Assembly: GCF_021018805.1 (NCBI RefSeq)
Contig: NC_086247.1
Location: 137,247,602-137,311,601 of the forward strand
Length of the DNA stretch: 64,000 nt
Direction of reading: 5' to 3'
From: Prinia subflava
Taxonomy: Eukaryota > Chordata > Aves > Passeriformes > Cisticolidae
Positions within the stretch are counted from its first letter, which is position 1. Each line of letters opens with the position of its first letter. Shown piece by piece: positions 49,366 through 62,300 of the stretch. The notes under the pieces were generated by a model. That model did no database searches. It was not told the DNA's origin and saw only the letters and a program-made list of their open reading frames with translations. The translations under genes and the position numbers were made by a program.

Positions 49366-50416
49366 TGTGGTGTTTTGACCCTGACTGGAGGCCAGGGCTT
49401 CACCAAAGCCACTCTATCACTCCCCTCCACAACTGAATAGGGCAGAGAAAATACACAAAAGATTTACAAGTTGAGATAAGAACAGGAAGAGATCACCCAC
49501 CAGTGGCCATCATGGGCAAAACTTGACTTGGGAAAGTTAGTTGAATTCATTACTAATCAAAATCAGAGTATGATAATGAGAAGTAAAAGAGATCCTTCTT
49601 CTCCCACCTCTCTCCTTCTGGGGCTTAATATTTATTCCTGATTCTCTACCTCTCCTCTCCAGCAGTGCAGGGAGATAAGGAATGGGGTTTACAGTCAGTT
49701 CATCACATTGGTTTTGTCTCTGCTTCTTCCATTGGGAAAGCAGTTCTTCCTTCCTCCAGTCTGGGGAAGGGGGTGCCTACCACAGGACAGTCCTCCATGA
49801 AATTCTCCAACATGATCCTTTCCACATGCACCAGTTCTTCTTGACCTGCTCCAGTGTGGGCCCATTCCATGGGCTGCAGTCCTTCAGGAACAGGCTGCTC
49901 CCTGTTCCCCCATGGGGCCACAAGCCCTGCCAGCAAACCTGCTCCAGCTTGGGCTTCCCACAGGGTCTCAGCCCTTTGGGCATCCACCAGTGTGGATGCT
50001 CCAGCGTGGGTCTCCTCCATGGGCTGCAGGGGCACAGCTGCCTCACCATGTCCTTCACCATGAGTCATTGTGGAAGCTCAGCTCTGGTACCTGAAGCACT
50101 TCCTTCCCCTCCTTCTCACTGACCTTGGTGTCTGCAGATTGAATTGTGTCCCATATTATCACTCCTCTCTTCTCTGGCTACAATTGCTTCTGTGCAAAAC
50201 CTTCTTTTTCCTTCTCAAATACGTTATTGAAGAGGCGCTGCCACCATGGCTGATGGGCTCAGCCTTGGCCAGCGTTGGGTCTGTCCTGGAGCCAGCTGGA
50301 ATTGGCTCTGTCAGACACAGAGGAAGCTTTTACCAGACTCTCAAAGAAGTCATCCCTGTAGTCTGTCCCTCTCTCCCGCCACTGCTACCAAAACCTGGCC
50401 ACACAAATCCAATACA
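49366..50416 (-). mobile_element. Solo ERV LTR of about 1.05 kb, minus orientation
   Basis: The plus strand begins TGTGGTGTTTTGACC and ends ATCCAATACA, giving TG...CA ends. I recognise an abundant avian LTR by its wording: CACTCCCCTCCACAACTG, GGACAGTCCTCCATGAAATT, repeated CTGCTCCAG-type units, GGTGTCTGCAG, AGAGGCGCTGCCACCATGG, GAATTGGCTCTGTCAGACAC and a CTACCAAAACCTGGCCACAC end. A TATTTGAG TATA-type word on the minus strand at 50221-50214 and a decayed CCAAT-type box upstream show that it is transcribed toward lower coordinates. Between about 49840 and 50090 lie four or five imperfect repeats of about 45-60 bases built on TGCTCCAGYNTGGG...CCATGGG. The 5-6 bases on each side (TATGTC and GTATCA) do not match, so the target duplication is lost or the ends are off by a few bases. 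Open frames inside (49682-50122 plus, 49703-50068 minus) are artefacts of the repeats. Confidence 0.85.
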
Positions 50417-53400
50417 GTATCAGAAAACATCTCTATATACATATGCAGATATAATTTGGAAAACTAAATCTCTTGCCCATGGGAAAATTAGATTTTTCTT
50501 TACAAGCAGTAGTTAAAGTTTTGATGACCTTACAAAATTGCTTAAAGTCATGGAGTTTTGATTCCAGATATTGGTTTGAGCAGACTGAAGAAAAAGTTTA
50601 GCTGAGCCCTTAGAGAAAAAGCAGAGCTCACAGGCCACCTGGGCTTCCTCATATCCTAACACTTCAGCAAGTAATTACAGGCCAAGTATGAGAGGAATCA
50701 AGAGACATATTGGTCCTCTGTATGTGATTTTTCATTCTTATATCAAATGATGTCTTTTCATATAGCCTCTCTTCATTAATTACTCTCTGGAAGACTTGCA
50801 GGACAAGGTCCATTGGAATTTAATCCCAGAGTGGAGGAATTATGCTCCAGTGACAGAGGTGCTGTGTGTGCTGAAAGCAGACTTTTTACCAATGTACTTA
50901 GCTTGATTTTTCAAGCCTGAAAACCTGAATAAGTGCTTGAAGAGTATGGTAACAACTCTCATTTATCTTGGTTCATAAAAATGCATTCATAACTAATACA
51001 GACAACCCCTTTCTTTTAAGGAAGAGAGACATTTACAGACGGTTTAGATTAGTTCAGTAGGTGTCTAATGCAGGCAGAAAAGACGAGTCAGTGCCCATGG
51101 AGTGAGATAAAAGCTGCTGAGGTTTCTCTTCCATACAAAGACACTTTAGCAGTGCTCAGACCTTTGACAACACATTAATTCATTGATGAAAAACTGATGC
51201 TTGGCTTTTCTGTCCTCTGGTGTTCTAGAGAGACTTGCTCAAAGCACTCTGTGGTACTCTACTGCTTTTGAATATTTCCTCCTATGGTTCACTATGTATG
51301 GTTTTTTCCTGGACAGAAGGGACTGTTTTGGTTAATGCCATCCTGAGTTACAAACCACCTCCTATCCCCCTGCAGTATATGTACACATCCGTACATTTAA
51401 ATACAAAGTTTGGTTTAAAAGCCCTCATTTATGCTTCGGATGTTGAAATAAATAAGATTTGACTCCTTCCTGCAGAGAAAGCCCAATGTACACAGTAGTG
51501 CTGATAAACCTCTAAGAATTGTCTGCCAGCTGGTTAACTGTGGAGATGTGGGAATGGACACCATAGGCAGATGGTTTTATCCTTTGTAGATGAGGGACTC
51601 CCCTATATTTTTACTGAAAGTTCATTAGTAGTCTGGCGACTCATTGAATTGGGACTCTTTAACATTGCAATTAAAATATTTTTTTTTAGATTTGGTAAAA
51701 GTCATTTGTCTGAACTCAATTATTTAATTGTCCAAGAATCCAACAACATAGAGTATAGGGGGAATACTGTGCAGAGCTACTGTGAAAGGGGGGAGAGTGA
51801 GCATATTAGGTATTAACACTGGGTGTCATGATCAATTTTAAATGCTTGTTCTTATTCACAAAACAGAAAGACCAAAGAGCTCATTCTGTCTCACAGAGCC
51901 TGTTACTCTGGTGGCTATTTCACAGTCCTAGCCTGCACTGCTCCTGTAAAAATGGAAGCATTGCAAGATAGAAATAAAAAAAGATTTTTTCTGTTTTTCC
52001 TGCAGGCTCAGCACTCTCTCCTGTTTATAGCATTGGTGCAGTTCTCTATCTTGTCTCTACAGCCCAATTTTCTTTCTTGGTGGCAGCAGGATGTCTGTTA
52101 GGCAATCTCACAGTAGTTTCTGCTGTCTTAGTTTCCTGACATATCATGGCTCTTCTAAGTACTCCAGAGCCTATTGTCTCTCACCCAACAAGCATGTGAA
52201 AGTTTGGCCCTTTGCCTCTGACAATTTCCATCAAAAGTTGCCATGCATATTTCTCACATTGCTCAATAAATGGATCTCACATCTGTTAGGCACCCTTGGT
52301 TGTCAAATACACTTTACTGCTTTGGTCTGGACTTCCTGCAATCCTATGTGACTGCACATGGGCAGCGTAGATTTATGTTGTCAGCTAATGCAGCAAAGGA
52401 AACTGTAGTGAGGACAGGAGCCATGGCCATGGCTGCTCTGTGTTTTTCAGTGATCTGGAAAGTCATGCTGACTGCGCCCACTGCAGCCCAAGCTCCACCA
52501 CAGCACTGCTGATCTGTGGTGTGTGACTGTCTAAACCCTCGTGATTAGTTATTCTCCACTCAAGAGAAGTTTCTGGTAATGCAAACAGAAATGTAGGTAT
52601 GCTTGGACAATCCTTATACACTTTGCCCTCAGTTTTTCCACTGAATTTCATTCATGGATAAGTCTGGCAGCTGATGACATTTCTTAGGTGACGATAAACA
52701 CACATCAATAAAGTTCCAGACTTGTTCCCTAGGCCAGGTCTCTGGCTGTAAAACTGTGCTGTCTTGAGACTCCTAAACACGACATTTTTCACCTAGAATA
52801 TCCCCATTTCCATCATTTTTGTTTTGGTATTCTTAAGTGGATAAATTACTATTTCCTTCTAATCCAGTGTTGAGTAGAGAACCTCACAGGACTTTGTTGA
52901 AGATGGTTATGCCATGGGCCCTGTCAAAACATGGGCTGAGCTTCAGCTAAGTGTATCCTCCAATGCTTTGCTGTTTCTTGACTTACCAGGCTCACTTCAT
53001 ACTTTAGACAGAATGCCAAAACTGAGGAAAACAGGAAAAACTGAGAGGTTGGCTTCAAATGCAAATGTAAGCCCATGGCTAATGTGACAAAATAGATCTG
53101 AGATGATTACCAAGTCCTCTTGCCATTTCTGCAATTTGAAAGAAATTATCTTAGCAGCTCATAGTGACAGAGTGCAGCTCCAAGGCAGAAGTGAGAAAGT
53201 GAAGATTCTAGACATTCTGTAGGACATAGATTAAAGGGGAAGAAAATAAATTACTGAACTACCATCTGGAATAGATGGACAGATGAAGCACCTTGCAGCT
53301 CCCTCCTCCCTCCTCAGGGAGTCTCTGAATTTAGCTCCAGAACCTGCCCTGCTCTTGGTTCTAGAATGGGCAAGAGCACAGTGTTATGGTAAACCACAAA

Positions 53401-55410
53401 ACTCCCAGAGTGCTGAGAGTTTTACTTTACCAGAAAGATTAAGGTCTAGCTGAGAACTGCATGATGGATGCTGCTTGAATTGCAGGCCAGAAGACAAATT
53501 AGGGGAGACAAACAAAAGTTCAGTATAAATCACAGGAAAAATATATTTTATAGGTTTGAAAACTATAGTAAATGAACGTGATGTAGGTGAAAGATGAGCT
53601 GTCATTTTAAAACTGTTTTTTGGATAGAGTTCACAAGTGTTTATACTTCCTCTGCTGGGGCTGGACTAGAGTTTTTGGTAGATGAAGAAACTTCTGTGCC
53701 CACTCCCCAACCCCTTCAACTACCAAGAATCATGCCATGCAAAACCAAAACAGGTTTGTATCTTAAAATGTATAAACAGAAGTAAATTTCATATAGCTGT
53801 AACAGTGACAAGAAATGTATAATGGTTACCTTATTTAATGCCTGAAGAGCTTCTTCAAGTGTGGTTGGCCAGCCCTTCCCTTATGAGTTAAGGGAATATC
53901 TCCTTTCATTCCCTCAAGAAATGCTTTGTTTTTCTTGTCTGGGATCCTCAGCTTCTTGGAAGACCTCCAAGGCATCCACAGACTGCACAAGGTAGGTCTT
54001 CAAACATCGAGGAGACCCTCTGAGCTTCACCCCCATTGGCAATGTTCTCAGTTCAGACAGCAGGACAAATGTGCCTCCTGACTCAAAATCAACCAGCACC
54101 AAAGCAGACCACCAAGGAACCCACTCCTCTGCACAGGGGTGACATTTCAGTGCACCAAAGGAGATTTGTCTTAGCTGGTGTCTTTCATAGTGTCCTTTTG
54201 ATTTGCTTTGAAACAGGCTACAGCAGTAAATTATATTTTATACATTTAGCAAATGCTGTTGCAATCAGCACTATATTTGTCATTCAAATGGATGCAGAAA
54301 AACTGGCTGAGTTGGTTAGTTGCCCATTCCCAGTAAGAAGTGCTGCCAGTGTGTCAGGCAGGCAAGGCTGAAAGGAAGAAAACAGAGCCCTCAAGGGCCT
54401 TCCCAAGCCCTCCTGTTCAGTCTGTAGGATGCCTCTGGGATGTTTTAGCAATGCCCCCACTGCACTGGTAGGGAGAAAACCTGAGGAGCAGCTGGTCCTT
54501 GCAGTGCCCCCAGCCAGTCTGACTCCCCTGTGAGCCTGTTCAACTCCATACCTCACCCATAAACAGCAAGGCATTTCTGGGGACACTCCTGGCGAGATTT
54601 CCTAGTCCCCTTTGCTGGGCAGATCTATCCAGGAGAGGATGGCACTCTGAAGCCACCCAATGTGCCTCTGAGAGGTTCGTGTTGGCTCACAATGTGCTCC
54701 AGACATATTCTCATGATATTGCAGTTTACTCATGAATATACAAGTGGCAGAATACGACAAAAAACATATAAAACATCTGAACATCCACAACCCAGAATTT
54801 CATCTATCCTTGCAGCATCTTCAGATGTCTCCCAACATTTGATTTTACTCTATTTTTTTCTGGTTTAGATACTTACATGTCCTCTACTAACAGTTAATAG
54901 ATTTGAATCTTCCTCACAGTTGTCCCTATAATGTTCACTTTTAGAGTTACCATTTTTAAACAGCGGAGCTAGAAATTTAAAAGATATACTGGTAAGACTG
55001 GTTCCAAGATAAAAGTAAAGATGCAGAATTTCAGAAGAATCTTTGCTTTATTTGGAGTATGGATTATGGTTGAGCTCCTGTAAACAAATAATATTTATTG
55101 GGAAGAAGGTTTGAAATCCCACTATAGAAATGGAAGATGGCTGAAGAGTAATTTGTTTACTACAGATAAGCAAACATGAATATAGGATGGAAATACTGGC
55201 TTAAAGAAGTGAATGCAAAATTTGTTTTACCATAACAAAGGTAATCAAGACCTATTTTTTTACCTTAGATTTTTTTTCCATTGTCTTCTCTTCAGTTCTG
55301 CCTCTACAATAGGCTAAATATTTATATTATGCATTCCCAGGTTTTCTTAGAAGCTGGAATAATGCTGTTGCAATTTAACAATATAACAGAACAATAAGAA
55401 AAAGATCCCA
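50417..55410. other. Noncoding single-copy DNA
   Basis: No gene or repeat family is recognised. Overlapping open frames around 52091-52512 and 54036-54586 have no domain, and the flanking sequence shows no paired splice signals that I trust. Confidence 0.42.
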
Positions 55411-55416
55411 GAGGTG

Positions 55417-55773
55417 TGTGGGCCTGGTATTTTTGGGCCTTAGATATTTTAGCCTGCTGGTAGCTGCTAACTCCTTTCCCAAGGGAAAAGTTTCTTAGCA
55501 AGGCTTCTTCCCAAAACAATCTTGGCAAAACAACTATCCTTTCCCAAAACAATCTTTCTCCAGGTGGCGTGTTGCCCTTCTGGTTCTCAGAGAAAAACAT
55601 TTTGGCTGTTTCTCTAGTTTGACCAATGGGATTGGGGAGGTGTCAGTCCTGTTCACCAACCATGTTAAGTCTGTATTGGAACACCTTATAAAATTAGACA
55701 ATTAAAGCTTTTTTATGCCTTTTGCCTTCTGAAATATTTGGAGTCTTTCATCTTTTCATGTCCTACAGCGACA
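55417..55773 (+). mobile_element. Solo ERV LTR with perfect 6-bp target duplication (ERVK-like)
   Basis: A 357-bp element starts TGTGGGCC and ends ACAGCGACA. It is flanked by the exact 6-bp duplication GAGGTG at 55411-55416 and 55774-55779; six bases is the ERVK hallmark. Inside, in order, are a CCAAT box (55623-55627), TATAAAA (55687-55693) and an ATTAAA polyadenylation-type signal (55701-55706), followed by TTTTATGCCTTTTGCCTTCT before the end. That order gives plus orientation. A 16-base word, TTCCCAAAACAATCTT, occurs twice (55508-55523 and 55541-55556). There is no primer-binding site or gene after it, so it is a solo LTR. The intact target duplication and promoter words suggest it is younger than the degraded LTR at the window start. 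Confidence 0.85.
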
Positions 55774-55779
55774 GAGGTG

Positions 55780-58700
55780 GAAGAGTGGAGGGACACGCTG
55801 CATTATCTTTCTACCTGTACTGATTTGTACTGTACTGCACTGCATGGTAATAACTAGCCAAAAGGATTGTTCTGTTGATTGTTCCTGTTGTTAAATGGTT
55901 CAGGTTTCTATAAGTTCCTCAAACACTATTTTTATTCTGCAACTGAATGGATTTGTTCTCTCCTCTGCACATGAGAGATTAATATGTCACATTCCTAATC
56001 GCATTATTAGGAGCTGCTTGCAAAAATCTTTTGGTGACGGCACACCAGGTCATTCAGTAGCAATGCAGACCTAATTCTGCTCTGGAGGAAGCTGGATGCT
56101 GTCTACAGATCTGTGGGAAATGAATAAAAACAGTGTTGCAAATCAGTGTGCTGTGTTGGATTCCTTGCAAGTCACCCTGTTGAAGAACAGAGAGTGAAGC
56201 TGCACTGGCACTGAGGAACACCCTCTAAAATAACAAGCCTTGAATTTTTTCCTCCACATTTTTGTCTTTTTCTCATTAAAAATCACAACAAAACAAGCAA
56301 CACCTCATCCCAGAGATCCAGAGATATGGAGAAATAGCAAAAACAGAGAATAGTATATAGTAAACATGGAAAAACAGCAAACATGAAGAAAACAGTAAAT
56401 AAAAACATTCCATTACCACTTTTCCCATTGAGAAAGATTTCATGGAACATAGAAAATGAATAAAAAACCCTCAGTGTTATATATAACTGGAAAAGATTTC
56501 TGCTGTGTATCTAATGTAACTTTCTTGTTTCTGTACTTGAATAAGAATCTGATCAAGTTAAGTTCTAGAGCCAAAGTTATAAATAATAATTAAAGTGACT
56601 GATCATCCCACTTTATCTAGTTAGATTCATAAACTGCAGAATGTATGACAGATGAGAAGAAAAATTATTTAAAGCTATCTAGAGAACAAAAGCAGAGGCC
56701 CTTGTCCTGCAAGCAGTCTTTGAGGTGCTCGCAAGGAAATTCAAGACAACCAACCTGGATGACAACAAACCTGACCTAGGGTGACCAACATAATGGAGAT
56801 TCAGAGAAGCCTGAAAGAGGCTGAAATTAATTTTTTGAGCAGCTCCAGTCAGAATCGTAAGAAAGGTTTTCCTGGAAGCCACAGGAATCACCCTGGCTTC
56901 TCAGAAGCTCTTTGAAAGCCGGAGGTTGGACATGAGCCCCCCGTGTCTGTGACTGTGAGCTCTTCATTCTGGGCTGGAGGACTTCTCCACCAGGTGCTTC
57001 AGTGTGGATGGATTTTACAGACTCTGATCTCAGCCACTTTGCAAACTAAAGAGGTTTTGTTTAGTTCTCAGTTTTCTGTAAGATGAATCTCGTGTGTGAC
57101 AGATCTCACATCGCAGCAGATACAGTCTTCTGTCCATGGAAGAAAGCATAACTATTTCAACTAAAAACAAACATGTCTGCAGTTTGGTTTGAAGCTTTCA
57201 GTCATGAATCTGATTATAAAACTGAGACTGAACCTCACTACATTGTGAAACAAACTTTACAGACTGAGGATACGTCCTCAAAACTACTGAAGAGAGAGAT
57301 GTCTGTTTTGAAAAGAGAGAAAAAGGGATGATGCATCTACTAAGAAAAGACAAGACTCTGTCTTGCAAGAGGCAAGTTCATTAGTCTATTTGATCATATC
57401 TCCACTGTACCTTGATAAATAAATCTTATTATAACTGTGCAAGAAGACCACAGTTCAGGAGATGCATAATCATCTGAAATTTGGTACAGGCCATCCAGAA
57501 GAAGCTCAATAAATGTGCTACAAACTACAACTAGTTAAAAAAACACCAATTCTTTGAAGAATATTAACTCAACATTGATTTTTTTTAATGGCCTTTTGAA
57601 GAAAAATCTTATCATTTCTAGAGCAGCTGGTGTCCTCAATAAGCCCTCTGTCCCCAAGTGAAAAACAAAAAGGCCCTATGTATTAGTTAAACTGCACTTG
57701 GCATCAGAGCAAGCATTGTAAGATGGTACTGCCATCTTCATGAATAAAGAACATTTGATTTATTTATTAGTTTGAAAGTGAGAAGATTCTGGGAATTTGT
57801 TGTCAAGCCAGAAGAGTTTCTATTGTGTTACCTGTTCTTCCAATTTGTATAATGAAGCTGCAGAGAAGAAGAAACTAGCAGCTGAATTAGACTTTCATGA
57901 GTTATTTTCACTTATTTCCTAAGTAACCACATAGAGTCCTCTGTATTCCTATTCCCTCAGTCATGGCTTAGTACCTAAGACACTTAAGCTTGTCACCTGG
58001 GTCCTAGGATGCAATCCTATGTAACAAATGCCTAGGAAATTAAAGTCTCTAGTCACCTACATGCCTGAAAAAAAGTGGCAGATGGAAAGGCTATTTCCTA
58101 CCTTGTTTTCTCATGGCTAGTCAAGAAACAGTGATAAGAAAATGAGGAAATGCTCACCCATGTACCTTGTTGTTTATTATTTTGCCCATAGGGTAGTACA
58201 ATTTGAAGGTAAGGTAGAACATTTATTTAAATAGTCCAACAGAAATGCTCTTCATAGAAAGTCTCCATCTCTTAATGATACTTTGCCATTCTCAGAGCTG
58301 GTATTTTTCTGTTATATCAGAAACTGTAGGCCTCCTGCAGGTGGATGAAATGCTTTTTATTAGTCCCAAGGGCTTAGCTGTTCAATAAATTAAGAGCAGG
58401 AAAACCAAGACATGTTATCTCTTCTACCTGAATTAATTGGCAAATTGTTCTCTGTTGCATAACAGGTGCAAAACACATCATATCCTGCGCCTTGCTCCTT
58501 CTGAGACAGCCATCTGAGATGCTCTGATGCTTTCTGTGCAGTGGGTCTTCTGCATCAGATTTCAGAAGCAAAATCTTGCCTGCTCTCTGTGAGCATGGAG
58601 ATCTCTACTGCCTACTGCAACACCTTTGGCAATGGGCTGATGATGTGTATGTGCACTGCAGCATATTCATAAATCCTAGGAATAAACAGTGCCCAAAAGT

Positions 58701-59240
58701 GTAAAGTATTGCTCCTTATTGTACTCTTACATCTAAAATGCAATAAGGGAAATAACCCATTTTCTTTTAAAAGTATTGCTTGCCAAGGGTCAGTCCCCAG
58801 CCCATTCCAAACCAACACATGTTTACTGTTACCTGGAATGACATTGGGGTTAGGAATGCTAATCTTAATAGGTGCATCTGATAATCAGAAACACTCATGT
58901 GCTTTCCCAGTCAGAAAACAATGCCACAGTGACTTCCCTCATACAACCATAGTAGTTAGCTGTTCCATACTCACAGGCATTCTGAACACTAGAGGACTTA
59001 GCTTTCACATAACAAATTTAGGAGTTTCTTCTCGAGTCAGACAGGTCCAGACAGCACAGAATCGGGCTCACTGTACTTCCAGCTCTCCCAAACAGAGCAG
59101 GCAGGAGGTTTGCATTGCATGGGAAATGCATGGGAAAAGCTGTCCTAGGGGTGATTTTGAATTTCTCCTAAAATAAAGCCCATTTTGGGGGAAAAAAAAA
59201 ATCCAACACAAACAAACAAAAAAATTGTTTGTATTTGCAG
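55780..59240. other. Noncoding single-copy DNA
   Basis: No known repeat is recognised. A 155-codon plus-strand frame at 58709-59176 is followed by AATAAA (59172-59177) and a ten-base A-run beginning at 59192, discussed as a finding. A segment at 56690-56990 is somewhat richer in GC than its surroundings and is not identified. Confidence 0.42.
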
Positions 59241-59336
59241 AAAGTTTGTATGCAATTCTGTGCTACACACGGCTCCCTTCTAGCCTCCCCCGCTGCTCCC
59301 ATTCGCTTTCCCTCCGCGTCCCGCCGAGCCTGCTAA
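59241..59336 (+). other. Exon-like block on the plus strand (96 bp)
   Basis: A T-rich stretch ending in TATTTGCAG (59232-59240) resembles a splice acceptor, and CTAA followed by GTAAGG (GT at 59337-59338) is a good donor. Between them the sequence turns abruptly C-rich with six CpG sites (59268-59327), unlike its AT-rich flanks. One frame stays open through the block and about 80 bases beyond; another ends with a stop just before the donor. No protein family is recognised. It might be a noncoding exon, a small regulatory CpG cluster, or chance. Confidence 0.22.
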
Positions 59337-62300
59337 GTAAGGCAGCTGCCACAATCAAAGCAGAACCTCAGGACACAAAACCATCCCCGAGAACAACCCT
59401 TCTGCACCAGACAGGCTGATTGAGGATGGCAGTGCACACAGGATAGCAGCAGCAGCAGCCCTGACCTCTGCATGGCTTATCAGAAGTCAAAAATCACATT
59501 GCTGTCTCAATCGTGTGTGAAAACAATGACTGACTCTTATGTTTTAGCTAGAAGGGATAAAGCAGACAATCTTGGCTTGTGCTGAGGATGTTCTCCACAG
59601 GAGACTGTGTCAGGCAACAACAGGGTAGGAAAACACCCTAATGCTGAGGCCAAGAGGCTGCAGCAGGAACAACAAATTTCACAGCTGTGAACGAAACTTG
59701 TGTACTACCCAGTCTAGGCTGGGCCTCCAACAGTGAGCAATTTCAGCTCCATCAAAGAAAGGTGCATGAAGCACTGTAACAGGCAGAGATGGGATAAGAC
59801 AACCCCACATGAAATGCCTCATCCTGATACTCCATTTGGGACTGGCTTGACATCTGGAATAAGAATTTATGGTTTAGTCTTTCCAAATAGTGTGTTTGTG
59901 GGTTCACAGTTGTGTAAGGACAGGTGAGGAAGGTGAAAAGAGCATTAGTTATTATAAATTATTGTATCTATTTATTATATATTGAGCTTAGGTAAAGAGA
60001 GTGTTACTATGGTCACAGAGTCAAGAACAGGCTGTGCTTCAGACTGCCTGCGAGTGAGGCCAGATCATATCCTAGAAACAGCTGTTCTTCTCAGTGCTGC
60101 CTTTGTAATCAGGGATGAAACAGCCCTACCTCTACTTCCAGCAGCACCTTCAGCCCCACTCTCTCATCCCTTAAGACATCCCTTGCTCTGCTGTGAAAAC
60201 TAATTCAAAGTCCAGTTCACACGGGGCTCTGTAAGGGAAAACTCATCATCTACGTGATGCTCATAATTTAGGGTGGAATCAAATAAAATTTCCCTTCGCA
60301 TGATCCATTCCTCTGGGACTTTGCAGCACCAGCAGCTGCAACATCTGCTGGGTTTGAGGAACAGAGTTTATGCCACTCAACCTGTACCTTACTGCACTTT
60401 CATAAAGTCCCTTTTCAGCTTCAGGACTGAAAATTTCCACAGGGTTAGATCCATTAGAGCTCCTTTGCAGGTTTGCTTAACAATCCCTTTTTAAAAGACA
60501 TTTTGAAAGGCAAACTGAAGATCTAACTCTGGCACTGGAAGGCAGCTAGACACAGAAACTGCTGGACCATTACACTAATTGCAACCTAAATGTTTTAAAG
60601 AACAGCCAGATAAGTTTACCTCAGCTTTGCAAAGGTGTATTATTTAACAACACACAGAGCACAGTCTCCTTTCCTATCTAGAAAATGTGAAGGAGAAAAC
60701 TTTTTACCTGACTTTTTTTGACCATTGGCTTTGGGGTTTTGAATGTTGGCTTTTTCATTTAGTTTAGATCTTGTTTATTGAAACCTTCAGAGCTAATCTA
60801 GGCAATTTACACCAACATGTTGTTGTGACTTACAATTCATATTGAATCATGTCAGATACCATGTCAGGCTTAAGAGTACAAGAGCAAAATCAATACTATT
60901 TAATGTAGAAATTATTCATAAACTGAGAACATGCATTCTGTGACTTTTTTTATTTTAATGCAAATCATAACATCGTACAGGTAAGGTACCTTTGAAAACT
61001 AGGGCTCTAGTCAGAAAAACATGAGAAGTTATTAAGTTTATCTTGATTATCTTATGAGTGTTTTTGACAGAATATGTTATCATGTATCTTCTTAAATGTG
61101 AACCCTTGCTACCTATAAAAACTTACACGAAATACCACAGCCAGTCACTCTAGATATCCTATATTAGTCCTCAGAATCTATAAAGTCAGTCCATCACCAT
61201 TTGACAGACTTGAATGTGGCTCCATGTACGTTTCAAAATCTTAAGAGATGAAAAACCACTCAAAACCAGGCACATTTTTAATGAAAGTCTGTATCAAACT
61301 GTCTTTCTCCTACAGAATTTTATTCCTGACAACAGCTGGGAAGCAAAATTATTTTCTGATACAGTTTGAAGCTAATAGTAGAAATTGAGGGAGTTACAAA
61401 TAACAGAGAGAGATGATCAATTGGGACCATCTAGCACACTAGCTGCCATAATCAATGTGCAATTATGACTTCCAGGAACACAGAATTATTGATGCTATAA
61501 AAGATTTTCATTGTTTTAAATTCTTTGCCTTGATTTGAAGGTAATTTGAAATGGACAAATACATTCTGTATTTCATTTCAGTGTTTTAAGTTACTCTCAG
61601 TGTTTAAAAATCCATGTTTTTATTTAAAGAAGTACTTGTTACCAACAAAATCCTAATAACTATTTGCTTCTAAAAAGCCATTACCACAGAAATGTTGGAA
61701 GTACTCTGTGAGAGCAGGGGACACTTGGTTCTGCTCCTGCTACCAGATGAGATTACAAGGCTGTCACATCATTCAGGGGAACAGCGTTGGAAATGCACAT
61801 CCAGCTAACAGAGAGCACTGGGACACAAGTGTGGTAACAAAGATGGATAAGAAGTTTAAAACCAGGATGGCACATAGCTTCCCTCCTCCTCTATTTCTTT
61901 TTTTTTAATCTGATTTTTTTTCAAAATAAATATGTTTTTTCAAATTTGTTTACAATCAACCAGAAAAGAAGAGGAGGAGCAGCTGGGAAGCCAGAAAACT
62001 GCAGAGCAGGACAGCAGAGCTCAGCATGTCTGTGTCTGTGTGCCACTACATAACCAGGCACAGAACCCTTCCAAATGTAATCCTGTTTGTGTCACTGTTT
62101 GCTATACTCCCTAACTGGATTAAGAAGAAAAAGAAGACAAATCCAAATCCTCAAGGGCTATCTTTGGAACATCCTCAGAGATTAATGACAGGCTCACAAA
62201 TAGGAAACTGTTTATAAAACTCATTTGTGGCATGCCTCTGGATTAGGAGGCTGAGGAATTCAAAATAGTACAGGTAGAATAATGGAGAAAAACTCCAGAA

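Noticed and set aside
49682..50122. Open frames of 121-146 codons on both strands
   Set aside because: They lie entirely inside a noncoding LTR, are created by its internal repeats, and overlap in opposite directions.
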